Shown here one piece after another: positions 1 to 6,850 of a DNA stretch of 9,663 nucleotides; the first letter of the stretch is position 1, and every line of letters starts with the position of its first letter. Both the position numbers and the translations under genes were made by a program. The notes beneath the pieces are model-generated. The model was given only the letters and a program-made list of their open reading frames with translations, ran no database searches and was not told the DNA's origin. Source of the stretch: SURF-55 sp040755195 (lineage in GTDB: Bacteria > Bacillota > Desulfotomaculia > Desulfotomaculales > Ammonificaceae); assembly GCA_040755195.1 (NCBI GenBank), contig JBFMBL010000067.1:1-9663 (forward strand), written 5' to 3'.

Positions 1-1451
1 GAGGCGATGGCCTCGATCACCGGATAGGGAATCTGCACCCAGTCCGCGGTCATGCCGTCGCGGCTGTCCACCGCCCGCACGGCGATTGTGTGCGCGTAAG
101 TGCGCGCGTCACCCATCACGCCCACGCTGCGGATGTCGGGCAGGACGGCAAAGTACTGCCAGATCTCGCGGTCCAGCCCCGCCTTTTTTATCTCGCCGGT
201 GACTATCGCGTCCGCCTCGCGCAGGAGCTGCAGCTTGTCCTCCGTCACCGGTCCCAGGATACGGACCGCCAGCCCCGGGCCGGGGAACGGCTGCCGCCAG
301 ATGATCTCTTCGGGAAGGCCGAGTTCCTTGCCGAGCTCGCGCACCTCGTCCTTGAAAAGCCACCGGAGCGGTTCCACCAGCTTGAGCCGGAGGTCTTTTG
401 GAAGCCCGCCGACGTTGTGGTGCGATTTTATCGTAGCCGCCGTGGCCGTGCCGCTTTCCACCACATCCGGGTAAAGCGTTCCCTGCACCAGAAAATCAAC
501 CTCTCCAAGCCTGTGCGCTTCCTCCTCGAAAACCCGGATGAACTCCTCCCCAATAATCTTTCGCTTCGCCTCCGGATCGCCCACCCCCGAAAGCTTCTTG
601 AGGAAACGGGCGCCGGCGTCGACGTAAACGAGCGAAATCCCCAGTTGACTGAATGCCTGCCGGACAGATTCCGGTTCTCCCTTGCGCAGCAGGCCGTGAT
701 TGACAAAAACACACGTCAGCGCATCCCCGATGGCCCTGTGTACCAGCGCAGCAGCCACCGAAGAGTCCACCCCGCCGCTCAAAGCGCAAATGGCTTTGCC
801 GCCGCCCACGGTCCGCTGTACTCCGGCCACGGCGGACTCGAGGAAGGAGCCCATCGTCCAGTTCCCGCCGCACCCGCAGATACCGTAAAGGAAATTCTCC
901 AGAATCCGTTTGCCCTGCGGTGTATGCACGACCTCCGGGTGGAACTGCACGGCGTAAAGTCTGCGGTCCTGGTCCTCCATCGCCGCCACCGGAGCCGCTT
1001 CTGTCCGTGCCGTTGCTTTGAAGCCCGGCGGCACGTCTTCCACCCGGTCTCCGTGGCTCATCCAGCACCGGGTTTGCCTATCTATCCCTGCAAACAGTCC
1101 TTTTTCGTCCGAAATATCGAGAACCGTCTTCCCGTATTCCCGGTACTCAGCCGGAACCACCTTCCCGCCAAGAAGGTGTCCCATCAATTGCATCCCGTAG
1201 CATATCCCTAAAACCGGCACGCCCAACTTAAAGAACGGTTCCGGCAGCACCGGCGCGTTATGCTCGTAAACACTCGACGGCCCGCCTGAAAGGATGATTC
1301 CGCGGGGACGCCGCCGGGCAATTTCCTCCGGGGGGGTGAAATACGGCCATATTTCGCAGTAAACCCGGCACTCCCTAACGCGCCGGGCAATCAGCTGGGT
1401 ATACTGGCCCCCGAAATCCAGGATGATTACAAGTTCCGCAGTCAGATCCAA
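1..1451 (-). CDS. guaA: GMP synthase (glutamine-hydrolysing), C-terminus cut by window edge
   Basis: GuaA converts XMP to GMP in the cytosol, using ATP and ammonia released from glutamine. The frame is open for 483 codons from the TTG at 1451 to the left edge. Given usual GuaA lengths of about 510-525 residues, only some 30 C-terminal residues are missing. The N-terminal class I amidotransferase domain has the nucleophile loop GICYGMQ (Cys84) and the QFHPE motif (His171, Glu173). The ATP-pyrophosphatase P-loop SGGVDSS is at 225-231. The GMP-synthase dimerisation domain follows, with QPFPGPGLAVR near 387-397 and the conserved IPYPVIEAI at the edge. TTG is chosen because an in-frame TAG lies immediately upstream and GGGGGTGG (1459-1466) sits 7 nt before it. 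The start is 3 nt after the hpt stop, so the two are very probably co-transcribed and perhaps translationally coupled. The identification is firm; the exact start is likely. Confidence 0.96.
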   Translation of the reverse strand, partial: MDLTAELVIILDFGGQYTQLIARRVRECRVYCEIWPYFTPPEEIARRRPRGIILSGGPSSVYEHNAPVLPEPFFKLGVPVLGICYGMQLMGHLLGGKVVPAEYREYGKTVLDISDEKGLFAGIDRQTRCWMSHGDRVEDVPPGFKATARTEAAPVAAMEDQDRRLYAVQFHPEVVHTPQGKRILENFLYGICGCGGNWTMGSFLESAVAGVQRTVGGGKAICALSGGVDSSVAAALVHRAIGDALTCVFVNHGLLRKGEPESVRQAFSQLGISLVYVDAGARFLKKLSGVGDPEAKRKIIGEEFIRVFEEEAHRLGEVDFLVQGTLYPDVVESGTATAATIKSHHNVGGLPKDLRLKLVEPLRWLFKDEVRELGKELGLPEEIIWRQPFPGPGLAVRILGPVTEDKLQLLREADAIVTGEIKKAGLDREIWQYFAVLPDIRSVGVMGDARTYAHTIAVRAVDSRDGMTADWVQIPYPVIEAIA

Positions 1452-1454
1452 CTA

Positions 1455-1997
1455 TCAGCCACCCCCATACACTTCTCTTCGCAAAATACAGACATCCGGC
1501 AGATTCCGATAACGCCCCGTAAAATCCAAACCGTATCCCACCATAAACTCATCCGGAACGGAAAAACCCAGATAGTCAATCTGCACACCAACTTTCCGCC
1601 GGGACGGCTTATCGAGCAGGGCGCAGACCCTGACCCCCGCCGGTTGCTGGGAGTTCAGGTGTTCGGTGATGTACTTCAGGGTCAAGCCGGTATCGACGAT
1701 GTCTTCGACCAGGAGGACCTCCCGCCCTTTTACGGTCCGGTCCAGGTCTTTTAATATCCTGACTATACCGGTGGATTTACTCGCCGCACCGTAACTCGAA
1801 ACAGCAATAAAATCGAGTTCCACAGGAACCGTCAAAACGCGTAAAAGGTCGGCTAAAAACACCACCGACCCTTTAAGTACTCCTACGGCAAGCAACTCCT
1901 TACCCTGATAATCCTTTGAGATCTCCTTTCCAAGAACGGCTACCCGTTCCTGAATCTCTTGCCGCGTAAGAAGAACCCTTTCAATGTCAGGATGCAA
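1455..1997 (-). CDS. hpt: hypoxanthine (guanine) phosphoribosyltransferase
   Basis: This is a purine-salvage enzyme that transfers phosphoribose from PRPP to hypoxanthine or guanine, giving IMP or GMP. From the chosen TTG it is 180 residues, the normal length for bacterial Hpt. Visible motifs are the pyrophosphate-binding loop LKGS (41-44), the flexible-loop SSYG (67-70), the PRPP-binding signature VLLVEDIVDTGLT (94-106) and the purine-binding region around DKPSRRKVGV and YLGFSVPDEFMVGYGLD. Start choice: GGGAGGT (2004-2010) directly abuts an ATG at 2003, which is too close, but lies 7 nt from the TTG at 1997. Starting there gives MHPDIERVLLT, which resembles the usual family N-terminus. The frame stays open up to 2090, but that TTG is itself the -35 box of the promoter, so the longer start cannot be real. 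It leads a two-gene unit with guaA. Confidence 0.95.
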   Translation of the reverse strand: MHPDIERVLLTRQEIQERVAVLGKEISKDYQGKELLAVGVLKGSVVFLADLLRVLTVPVELDFIAVSSYGAASKSTGIVRILKDLDRTVKGREVLLVEDIVDTGLTLKYITEHLNSQQPAGVRVCALLDKPSRRKVGVQIDYLGFSVPDEFMVGYGLDFTGRYRNLPDVCILRREVYGGG

Positions 1998-2003
1998 TGC
2001 CAT

Positions 2004-2010
2004 ACCTCCC
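2004..2010 (-). promoter_or_regulatory. ribosome binding site that decides the hpt start
   Basis: GGGAGGT on the minus strand. It lies immediately before the ATG at 2003-2001 but at ideal distance (7 nt) from the TTG at 1997-1995, which argues for TTG initiation two codons into the apparent ATG frame. Confidence 0.6.
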
Positions 2011-2060
2011 GGTAAATTCTTCCCGGTACTGCTAATATAAAAAAACTCGAAAGTTGGTCC

Positions 2061-2090
2061 ATTATACCAGAAAAAAGGCGGTATCGTCAA
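2061..2090 (-). promoter_or_regulatory. sigma-A promoter of hpt-guaA
   Basis: Minus-strand TTGACG (2085-2090), an 18-nt spacer, then a perfect TATAAT (2061-2066). Transcription would begin near 2054, leaving a leader of about 55 nt before the hpt start. That leader is too short for a purine riboswitch, and none is seen upstream either. Confidence 0.8.
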
Positions 2091-2150
2091 TCCGTATGCC
2101 TTTAATACGCCGTATTCAGAAGCCCGGGTTTCCCCTTCCCGAAGAAAGAA

Positions 2151-2174
2151 GCAACCCGCTCGGGGGTTGCTTTT
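2151..2174. terminator. hairpin terminator between hpt promoter and the sensor-like gene
   Basis: GCAACCC and GGGTTGC pair (2151-2157 with 2164-2170) around a 6-nt loop. On the plus strand TTTT follows. On the minus strand the hairpin is followed by TTCTTTCTTC, so it can serve as the end of the minus-strand gene that stops at 2221, insulating it from the hpt promoter. Its main direction is uncertain. Confidence 0.6.
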
Positions 2175-2200
2175 AAACTACGCGTATCTATTCAGGGTTA

Positions 2201-2233
2201 GAATCCAGAATAACCCGTCTCTATTCTGGATTC
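2201..2233. repeat. perfect 12-bp inverted repeat overlapping a stop codon
   Basis: GAATCCAGAATA (2201-2212) and TATTCTGGATTC (2222-2233) are exact reverse complements separated by 9 nt. The right arm contains the TAG stop and last codons of the sensor-like gene. There is no T-run next to it, so it is not a standard intrinsic terminator. The adjacent bases up to about 2251 continue a run of related words on the minus strand (CAGAAGTCAGTAGCCAGAATCC, given here as CAGAAG, CAGTAG, CCAGAATCC), which suggests a simple repeat family that spread into the gene end. Confidence 0.7.
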
Positions 2234-2991
2234 TGGCTACTGACTTCTGAATTCGGACCTGAAACCCGTGCCTGAATAGTTACGTTTTTTTTAACCAACG
2301 GCAGGAGCAGACAGTAACTGCTGGTTTCACCCATCGTCCCCTCGACCCAAAAACGACCTCCATGCGCCTTGCTTAATTCCCGCGCTTGCATTAATATCTT
2401 TTCAGTCCTGGAGATATCCTCGTCCAATCTCACTCCGGCCTGCCAACCGGGCGAAAACGTGCGCCAGACCGAAAATAAAACCATTTCCCCGCTAAGCGAA
2501 CAGCGTAACCCCACCTTTCCACCCGCGGCCGTGTTCTTTATGGCCACGAGGAGAAGCCCGCTCACCGTTTCCTCCAAAAGATATTTAGGAACCTGAGCCG
2601 CAACTGCTTCCGGCGCAACATCAACCGCCAGTTTCACCTGCGTCGATTCCACTTCTTTCTCGACCAGTTTGGAGCAGGCATCGGCCAACGCGTCCACAGA
2701 GATTACAGGCTGATCGAGGTTTCGTGGATACCCGCCGAGCACTTCCTCCAAAAGCCGTTCCAGCCTTAATCCCGTTTCCCTTATATAACGCAAGTACTGG
2801 AGGTTTTCAGCCGGAATGTCCCTCCGTTGCTTACGGATAAGCAGCTCGGAAAAACCTATTATATTCGCTAAGAGAGCCCATACTTTAGGGTTTAAGTCTT
2901 GGGCGTCTATGTATGCCCTGTTGTCAAAGAAACCAGCGATAGTGTCTTTATCATCCGGCAAAACGGCTTCAAGGCTTTCTGTCAGAGTCAT
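2221..2991 (-). CDS. degenerate histidine-kinase-like protein (no H-box, eroded ATPase)
   Basis: A 256-residue protein with no signal peptide or membrane segment, so probably cytosolic. Residues 38-85 resemble the HisKA dimerisation helices: ALLANIIGFSELL corresponds to the NIIGFSELL part that follows the phospho-acceptor His in normal kinases, but that His is absent. Residues 136-232 follow the layout of a HATPase_c domain, from PKYLLEETVSGLLLVAIKNTAAGGKV to AHGGRFWVEGTMGETSSYCLLLPL. The N-box Asn is replaced by Val149 and no DxGxG box is visible, so catalysis seems unlikely. I infer a regulatory or scaffolding role rather than a phosphotransfer role. The ATG at 2991 is preferred, with GAAGGGA 9 nt upstream; a TTG at 3015 in the same frame is possible. 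The last residues (about NSEVSSQNPE) are encoded by repeat-like sequence. No response regulator lies next to it. Confidence 0.75.
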   Translation of the reverse strand: MTLTESLEAVLPDDKDTIAGFFDNRAYIDAQDLNPKVWALLANIIGFSELLIRKQRRDIPAENLQYLRYIRETGLRLERLLEEVLGGYPRNLDQPVISVDALADACSKLVEKEVESTQVKLAVDVAPEAVAAQVPKYLLEETVSGLLLVAIKNTAAGGKVGLRCSLSGEMVLFSVWRTFSPGWQAGVRLDEDISRTEKILMQARELSKAHGGRFWVEGTMGETSSYCLLLPLVKKNVTIQARVSGPNSEVSSQNPE

Positions 2992-3031
2992 CTTTGTCTG
3001 TCCCTTCCCCCGCAATTTACGGATATTCCCT

Positions 3032-3061
3032 ACAATACCATGGGGTTGCCTAATTTGTCAA
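3032..3061 (-). promoter_or_regulatory. sigma-A promoter of the sensor-like gene
   Basis: Minus-strand TTGACA (3056-3061), an 18-nt spacer and TATTGT (3032-3037, 4 of 6 matches to TATAAT). It is positioned to give a leader of about 30 nt before the ATG at 2991, so this gene appears to be expressed in vegetative cells on its own. Confidence 0.6.
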
Positions 3062-3458
3062 TATACCCATATTAACCATTAATTGGCGTTTTGCATTGAA
3101 ATTTGTCGCATAAAAATTCCACGGTTTCACTTTTCGCCCTAATGTGGCATATAGTGGGATAAGGCGGCAGCGTAACTATACAGGCACCCAGTTTGGGCGC
3201 GGCGATAGGCTGCGCATAGCTTTGTCGGCCGCCACCGGCCGGATGCTCACCCAGCACTCAAAGCAGTTTTTGAGCTTCGAAGCAACCTTCGGTAGCCTAA
3301 GAAAGAATGGTTGCTTTCCAAAGCGCAATATATTGAGTGCTGGGCTCCGCTCCGTCCGGTATCGGTCCTTCGCGCTTTGCTTGCCTCTCACCGCGTTCCG
3401 TTAGTGTAATATAGGCTGATTACGCGGCAGCCTTAGAATTTGCTGAATACTATAACCT
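3062..3458. other. non-coding region upstream of cotJ
   Basis: About 400 bases without a convincing gene. Short open frames on both strands across 3144-3404 lack ribosome binding sites and resemble no protein family I know. Their overlap comes from the inverted repeat inside (3234-3360). A sporulation promoter for cotJA should lie here, because the operon starts at 3473, but I could not find a -35/-10 pair at sigma-E spacing that I trust. Confidence 0.6.
3234..3360. repeat. nested 127-bp imperfect inverted repeat
   Basis: There are three concentric pairs. The outer pair is ACCGGCCGGA (3234-3243) with TCCGTCCGGT (3351-3360), 9 of 10 complementary. The middle pair is CCCAGCACTCAA (3250-3261) with TTGAGTGCTGGG (3333-3344), a perfect 12 bp. 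The inner pair is AGCAACC (3281-3287) with GGTTGCT (3309-3315), perfect, with a 21-nt loop. As RNA it could form one long interrupted stem. It could be a MITE-like or REP-like insertion, or a structured leader or small RNA. No transposase is present. Confidence 0.65.
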
Positions 3459-3472
3459 AAGGAGGGTCTACT

Positions 3473-3700
3473 GTGAATTTTAAGTTGCCCGGACTCAAAG
3501 AAATTAAGGAAAAAGCTAGGAACATAACGGGTGTCATGGAACCCGGATACCACAAAAAAGTCAGACTCACCACAGCCTACGTACCGCCCCAGTGCTACGG
3601 AACACAGTTTCCGCCGGACGAAGCGTTGAAGAAAGGCACCCTCTGGCCGGACCTTTATTCCCCGTACCACTGTCCGGAATGTCCACCTTTCCCAAATTAG
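3473..3700 (+). CDS. cotJA: spore coat-associated protein CotJA
   Basis: A 75-residue small protein recognised by the CotJA core: AYVPPQCYGTQFPPDEALKKGTLWPDLYSPY (residues about 36-66). The family hallmark is a Y-x-P repeat-like stretch followed by an EALKKGT-x-x-P-x-L-Y segment. In Bacillus, CotJA is needed for assembly of the CotJ proteins into the inner spore coat. The start is GTG at 3473, set by a near-perfect AAGGAGGG at 3459-3466. Three Cys residues (43, 68 and 71), two of them in a C-terminal CPEC motif, could support cross-linking or metal binding; that is inference. It is the first gene of cotJABC, with cotJB 22 nt downstream. Expression during sporulation under sigma-E is expected from the family, though I did not locate the promoter. 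Confidence 0.92.
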   Translation: MNFKLPGLKEIKEKARNITGVMEPGYHKKVRLTTAYVPPQCYGTQFPPDEALKKGTLWPDLYSPYHCPECPPFPN

Positions 3701-3722
3701 ACTTTAAAGGGAGGTTATCGAC

Positions 3723-3989
3723 ATGCATTACGAAAAAACCGCGCTTTTGAAAAAGATACAGACTCTTGAATTTTGCGCCTTTGAGATAGCGCTGTTTCTC
3801 GACACTCACCCGTGTAATACCGAAGCGTTGAAGGATCACAAGTCTTTCTCTCAAGAGCTGGCGGAACTAAAGAAGCTCTATTCCGAAAGATACGGGCCTC
3901 TAACGCACGAAAGTCATAAAAGGGAAGACTGCTGGCTATGGGCTGAAGAACCCTGGCCCTGGGAAATTGAATACGAAGGGGGAAATTAG
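3723..3989 (+). CDS. cotJB: spore coat protein CotJB
   Basis: An 88-residue protein, the usual CotJB size. Family features are LLKKIQTLEFCAFEIALFLDTHP at residues about 8-30 (helical, ending in the conserved LDTHP), the ERYGPLT segment (56-62) and the C-terminal W-x-W-x-x-x-PWPWE block (72-83). CotJB is a coat component assembled together with CotJA and CotJC. The ATG at 3723 is preceded by AAAGGGAGG. Its stop lies 2 nt before the cotJC start, so translation of the two is probably coupled. The only oddity is its two Cys residues (18 and 31). Confidence 0.93.
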   Translation: MHYEKTALLKKIQTLEFCAFEIALFLDTHPCNTEALKDHKSFSQELAELKKLYSERYGPLTHESHKREDCWLWAEEPWPWEIEYEGGN

Positions 3990-3991
3990 AA

Positions 3992-4564
3992 ATGTGGATG
4001 TACGAAAAAAAGCTTGAGTACCCGGTGCGCGTGTATTCCTGTGATCTTAAGATGGCAAAATACCTCACGGCGCAATACGGCGGGCCGGATTCAGAATTGT
4101 CGGCCGGAATCCGCTACCTCACCCAGCGGTACTCCATGCCGACCCCCCGGACCAAAGGGTTGTTGACCGATATCGGGACGGAAGAACTGGCGCACTGGGA
4201 AATAATTGCGACCTTGATTTACAAGCTTACCAAAGGCGCCACGGCAGAACAGATGAAACGGGCGGGGCTCGGCGGATACTACGCGGAGCACGACAAAGCC
4301 GTCTATCCCGCAGACGCAAACGGGGTCCCCTGGACCGCCGGTTATATTCAAGCGATCGGCGATCCTGTAGCGGATCTTCACGAGGATCTCGCCGCCGAAC
4401 AGAAGGCCCGCGTCACATACGAGCACCTCATCAATCTTTCCGACGATCCCGGCGTCACGGATACCCTGAGGTTCCTCCGGGAAAGGGAGGTAGTCCACTT
4501 CCAGCGCTTCGGCGAAGCGCTCGACCACGTGCAGGGCTATATGAACGGCAAAAAGATGTATTGA
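3992..4564 (+). CDS. cotJC: spore coat manganese-catalase-like protein CotJC
   Basis: A 190-residue ferritin-like four-helix protein of the manganese catalase family, found in the spore coat. The expected di-manganese ligands are visible: Glu35, the E-x-x-H pair Glu65/His68 in EELAHWE, Glu136 in EDLAAEQKAR, and the second pair Glu166/His169 in REREVVHFQRF. It lacks the long C-terminal extension of soluble manganese catalases, as is normal for CotJC. It probably removes peroxide at the forming spore surface and serves as a structural coat protein. The ATG at 3992 has GAAGGGGGAAA upstream, inside the cotJB end. It is the last gene of the operon, followed by a hairpin terminator at 4647-4660. 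Confidence 0.95.
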   Translation: MWMYEKKLEYPVRVYSCDLKMAKYLTAQYGGPDSELSAGIRYLTQRYSMPTPRTKGLLTDIGTEELAHWEIIATLIYKLTKGATAEQMKRAGLGGYYAEHDKAVYPADANGVPWTAGYIQAIGDPVADLHEDLAAEQKARVTYEHLINLSDDPGVTDTLRFLREREVVHFQRFGEALDHVQGYMNGKKMY

Positions 4565-4630
4565 TTTACCCGACGAAGCTGAATAAAGTCAAAGGATAAA
4601 TTGGAAGGTTCCGACTCCAAGTTGTGCGTA

Positions 4631-4670
4631 AAAAGAAGAAAGAAAACCCCTTAAAAGGGGCTCTCTTTCG
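4631..4670. terminator. shared bidirectional terminator for cotJABC and the beta-helix gene
   Basis: CCCCTTAAAAGGGG (4647-4660) forms a tight hairpin. On the minus strand it is followed by a 16-nt pyrimidine tail rich in T (4646 down to 4631), a strong intrinsic terminator for the gene ending at 4704. On the plus strand CTCTCTTT follows, a weaker tail that would end cotJABC. The two transcripts converge here. Confidence 0.85.
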
Positions 4671-4703
4671 ATATATCGCTTTATTTATCGTTTAATGTCA
4701 GTT

Positions 4704-6845
4704 TTATGACGGAGGTATCTCGCTTGTCCGCGGCTTGTTGTCCTGGCCGCCCTTGAAAATGTAAGGCTGGTCCACGATACCGTCACCGTCGGCATCGGGC
4801 GTGATCCAGTCGCTCCAGTAGTTGCCGCCGGCCGCATCGTTGAAAGTGTTCGTGAACCAGGTGCAGGCCTGTTTGCCGTTGTTTATATTATTAACGAAGT
4901 TGTTGCCGATGACGGTGTTGTCGCCGCACCACAGGTACAACCCCCACCCGGCGCTGTTTTTAACGGTGTTGCCGGTAATGGTGTTGGCGCCCGAATTGCC
5001 GGCTATATTGAAGCCGCTTCCGCCGCTCGCGCTCACGGTGTTCCCGGTGATGGTGTTGCTTCCTGCAAGAGCGGTAAGGTTAACGCCGTCCATAATATTG
5101 CCGTTTATGGTATTGCCGGATATGGTGTTCCCGCCGGAATTGTTGGTGATGCAGATTCCATGCGCGTGGTTTGCTTCAATGGTGTTGCCTGTCATGGTGT
5201 TGCCGCCCGCGGAACCGAATATCCTAATCCCGCAACCGGCATTTTCTGTTATGCCGCTGCCGCTGATCGTATTGTTGTTGGAACAGTTCTGAATCTGAAC
5301 CCCGTTCCCGTTCGCGCTGCCGCTTATTTCACCACCGAGTACCCGGTTTGAGTCGCTGTTGTACATCTTGACGCCTTCCCATGCGCTGTCCAGTATCCTG
5401 TTGTTTTGGATGATGTTGTTGTTGGACGCCAGCATGTTGATCCCGTATACATTCGTTTCAACGGTGTTGCTTTCGAGGGTGTTGCCCGCAGCCGCCTGCA
5501 TCCAGATGCCGTTGCCGGTGTTCGAGGTTACGGTATTGTACGTTATCTGATTTGTACCGGCGCCTTGGAGATGGATTCCGTTGCCGCGGTTCGAATCACT
5601 GGTATTGTGATCCACCGTGTTATAGCTGCTGCCCTGAATGTGGATCCCGTTGAAGGTGCTGTTCGTTACTGTATTATCTAAAATCCTATTACCGTTTTCA
5701 AGGGTGGTACCGCTGCTGCCGAGCAGATAAATGCCATATTGGTTACCGTCCAGGGTATTGTTTTGAATGGTATTGTCCGATGCTCCCTGTACGTGAATCC
5801 CGTTAGTGAATCCTTTAACGGTAAGATTCTTAATGATGTCACCCGATTTTGCCGTAATGACGACACCGTTTCCTGTCCCTGTTGTTCCTGTCAACGTTTT
5901 GCGGTTGCCGTCAAGGGTAATGTCGTCGCCGTTTATTACGATTGTTGTATCGGTAAGATCTTTCGTTAAGGTGCCGGTTTTGATGCTCGAATCCCACGTT
6001 CCAACGGACCCGTCGCTCCAACCACTGCTGCTGAGATATACGGTTGTTAGCGCCGCCTGGGTTGTGAAGCCGAAACTGTAATCTGCGGCAAGACCGTTAC
6101 CCGCGGCATCCTTTACCGCGCCTACCGGAATATATACCGCATATGCAGTGCTGTTGTTGAGGTTTTGCGCCGGATCGATGGTAAGAACAGAACCGTAAAC
6201 GCTGTAAGCCGTCGATATTACCGTTTCACCGGCCTTGACCGCTATATCGCCGGAGTTCGGCCCGGGCTGTATATCCTTATTAAATGTAACGTATACCGTC
6301 TTATCCACCGGAACGTCCGCGGCGCCGTTTGCGGGGTCGGTGTATACCACGGACAATAACGATTGGGTGGTGAACGTTAAAGTATATTCGCTAACTGAAT
6401 TGTTACCGGAAAGGTCTTTCACGGCGCCCGCGGGAATGTATACCGCATAAGTGGTGCTGCTGTCGAGGTTGTCCACCGGATTAATTGTAAGGAGGGAGTT
6501 ATTCAAGCTGTAAGCGGCAGTTACCACCGTACCGCCGGTCTTCATGACTATGCCGGTGTAGTTATCTCCGGGTTGGACGTCTTCGCTGAAGGTGATGTAC
6601 ACGTTTTGGTCCACCGGGACGTAAACCGCGCCGTTCACTGGGTCTGTACCGTAAACGTAGGGCGGGACCGTAACGCGGCTTGTTCCCGGATCGTAGCTTA
6701 AGTTGACTTTCAGGCCGAAGTCATAAGAGACGGAAGTCAGCCGGCCCGATCTGTCGTAGTTGTAAGTAATAGCGTAAGCCGGCAGACTTAAAGAAAGTAT
6801 AAGCATAAGAATAAGTGCGATTTTGAAAAACCCTTTTGGTTTCAG
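4704..6845 (-). CDS. secreted YD/SbsA-Ig/NosD-like beta-helix protein, probable CTG start
   Basis: A 713-residue exported protein. From the CTG start the N-terminus reads MKPKGFFKIALILMLILSLS then LPAYA, a textbook signal peptide cleaved after AYA. Mature residues about 26-55 hold a YD-type repeat (YNYDRSGRLTSVSYD). Two SbsA-type Ig domains (about 62-161 and 165-263) share DP-NGA--VPVD, VY-TF and TTYAVYIP-GAVKD. Residues about 310-660 are a right-handed beta-helix made of 22-24-residue coils of the NTITGNTV type, as in NosD/CASH proteins. The end has GGNYWSDW and the possible calcium loop DADGDGIVD. A cell-surface or extracellular role, perhaps polysaccharide binding or cleavage, is inference; no catalytic residues were assigned. 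An ATG at 6806 is in frame, but it would lose the charged part of the signal peptide and has no ribosome binding site. No cell-wall anchor was seen. Confidence 0.85.
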   Translation of the reverse strand: MKPKGFFKIALILMLILSLSLPAYAITYNYDRSGRLTSVSYDFGLKVNLSYDPGTSRVTVPPYVYGTDPVNGAVYVPVDQNVYITFSEDVQPGDNYTGIVMKTGGTVVTAAYSLNNSLLTINPVDNLDSSTTYAVYIPAGAVKDLSGNNSVSEYTLTFTTQSLLSVVYTDPANGAADVPVDKTVYVTFNKDIQPGPNSGDIAVKAGETVISTAYSVYGSVLTIDPAQNLNNSTAYAVYIPVGAVKDAAGNGLAADYSFGFTTQAALTTVYLSSSGWSDGSVGTWDSSIKTGTLTKDLTDTTIVINGDDITLDGNRKTLTGTTGTGNGVVITAKSGDIIKNLTVKGFTNGIHVQGASDNTIQNNTLDGNQYGIYLLGSSGTTLENGNRILDNTVTNSTFNGIHIQGSSYNTVDHNTSDSNRGNGIHLQGAGTNQITYNTVTSNTGNGIWMQAAAGNTLESNTVETNVYGINMLASNNNIIQNNRILDSAWEGVKMYNSDSNRVLGGEISGSANGNGVQIQNCSNNNTISGSGITENAGCGIRIFGSAGGNTMTGNTIEANHAHGICITNNSGGNTISGNTINGNIMDGVNLTALAGSNTITGNTVSASGGSGFNIAGNSGANTITGNTVKNSAGWGLYLWCGDNTVIGNNFVNNINNGKQACTWFTNTFNDAAGGNYWSDWITPDADGDGIVDQPYIFKGGQDNKPRTSEIPPS
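4963..5259. repeat. exact 72-bp periodic array encoding beta-helix coils
   Basis: Related 9-mers of the plus-strand form A(C/T)GGTGTTG recur at 4963, 5035, 5107, 5179 and 5251, exactly 72 bases apart, so each coil is 24 residues. The register becomes less regular further right, to about 5915. This shows growth by in-frame duplication of one coil. Confidence 0.75.
6057..6353 (-). repeat. tandem duplication, second Ig-domain copy
   Basis: This stretch encodes the second SbsA-type Ig domain. It repeats 6363-6662 at both protein and DNA level; for example the plus-strand GTATACCGCATAAG near 6437 matches ATATACCGCATATG near 6132. The two copies diverged after an ancient in-frame duplication. Confidence 0.7.
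6363..6662 (-). repeat. tandem duplication, first Ig-domain copy
   Basis: This stretch encodes the first SbsA-type Ig domain and pairs with the copy at 6057-6353, with about 10 bases between units. Confidence 0.7.
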
Positions 6846-6850
6846 GACAA

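Noticed and set aside
90..1211. Long plus-strand open frame of 373 codons
   Set aside because: It is antisense to guaA, whose motifs are unmistakable. The frame is an artefact of GC-rich codon bias and has no ribosome binding site or recognisable domain.
1998..2090. N-terminal extension of hpt to the TTG at 2090
   Set aside because: That TTG is the -35 box of the promoter, and the TATAAT lies inside the extension, so it cannot be in the transcript.
3146..3184. Possible sigma-E promoter (GGCATATA ... TATACAGG) for cotJABC
   Set aside because: The spacing is about 23 nt, whereas sigma-E promoters need about 14-15. It also lies almost 300 nt from cotJA.
3144..3404. Short overlapping open frames on both strands upstream of cotJA
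   Set aside because: They lie on an inverted repeat, lack ribosome binding sites and have no recognisable family.
4960..5259. CRISPR-like regular repeats
   Set aside because: The periodic units are coding (beta-helix coils), diverged, 72 bp apart with no constant repeat/unique spacer structure.
4822..6450. Several plus-strand open frames across the beta-helix gene
   Set aside because: They are shadows of the repetitive minus-strand coding sequence, with periodic hydrophobic low-complexity translation and no ribosome binding sites.
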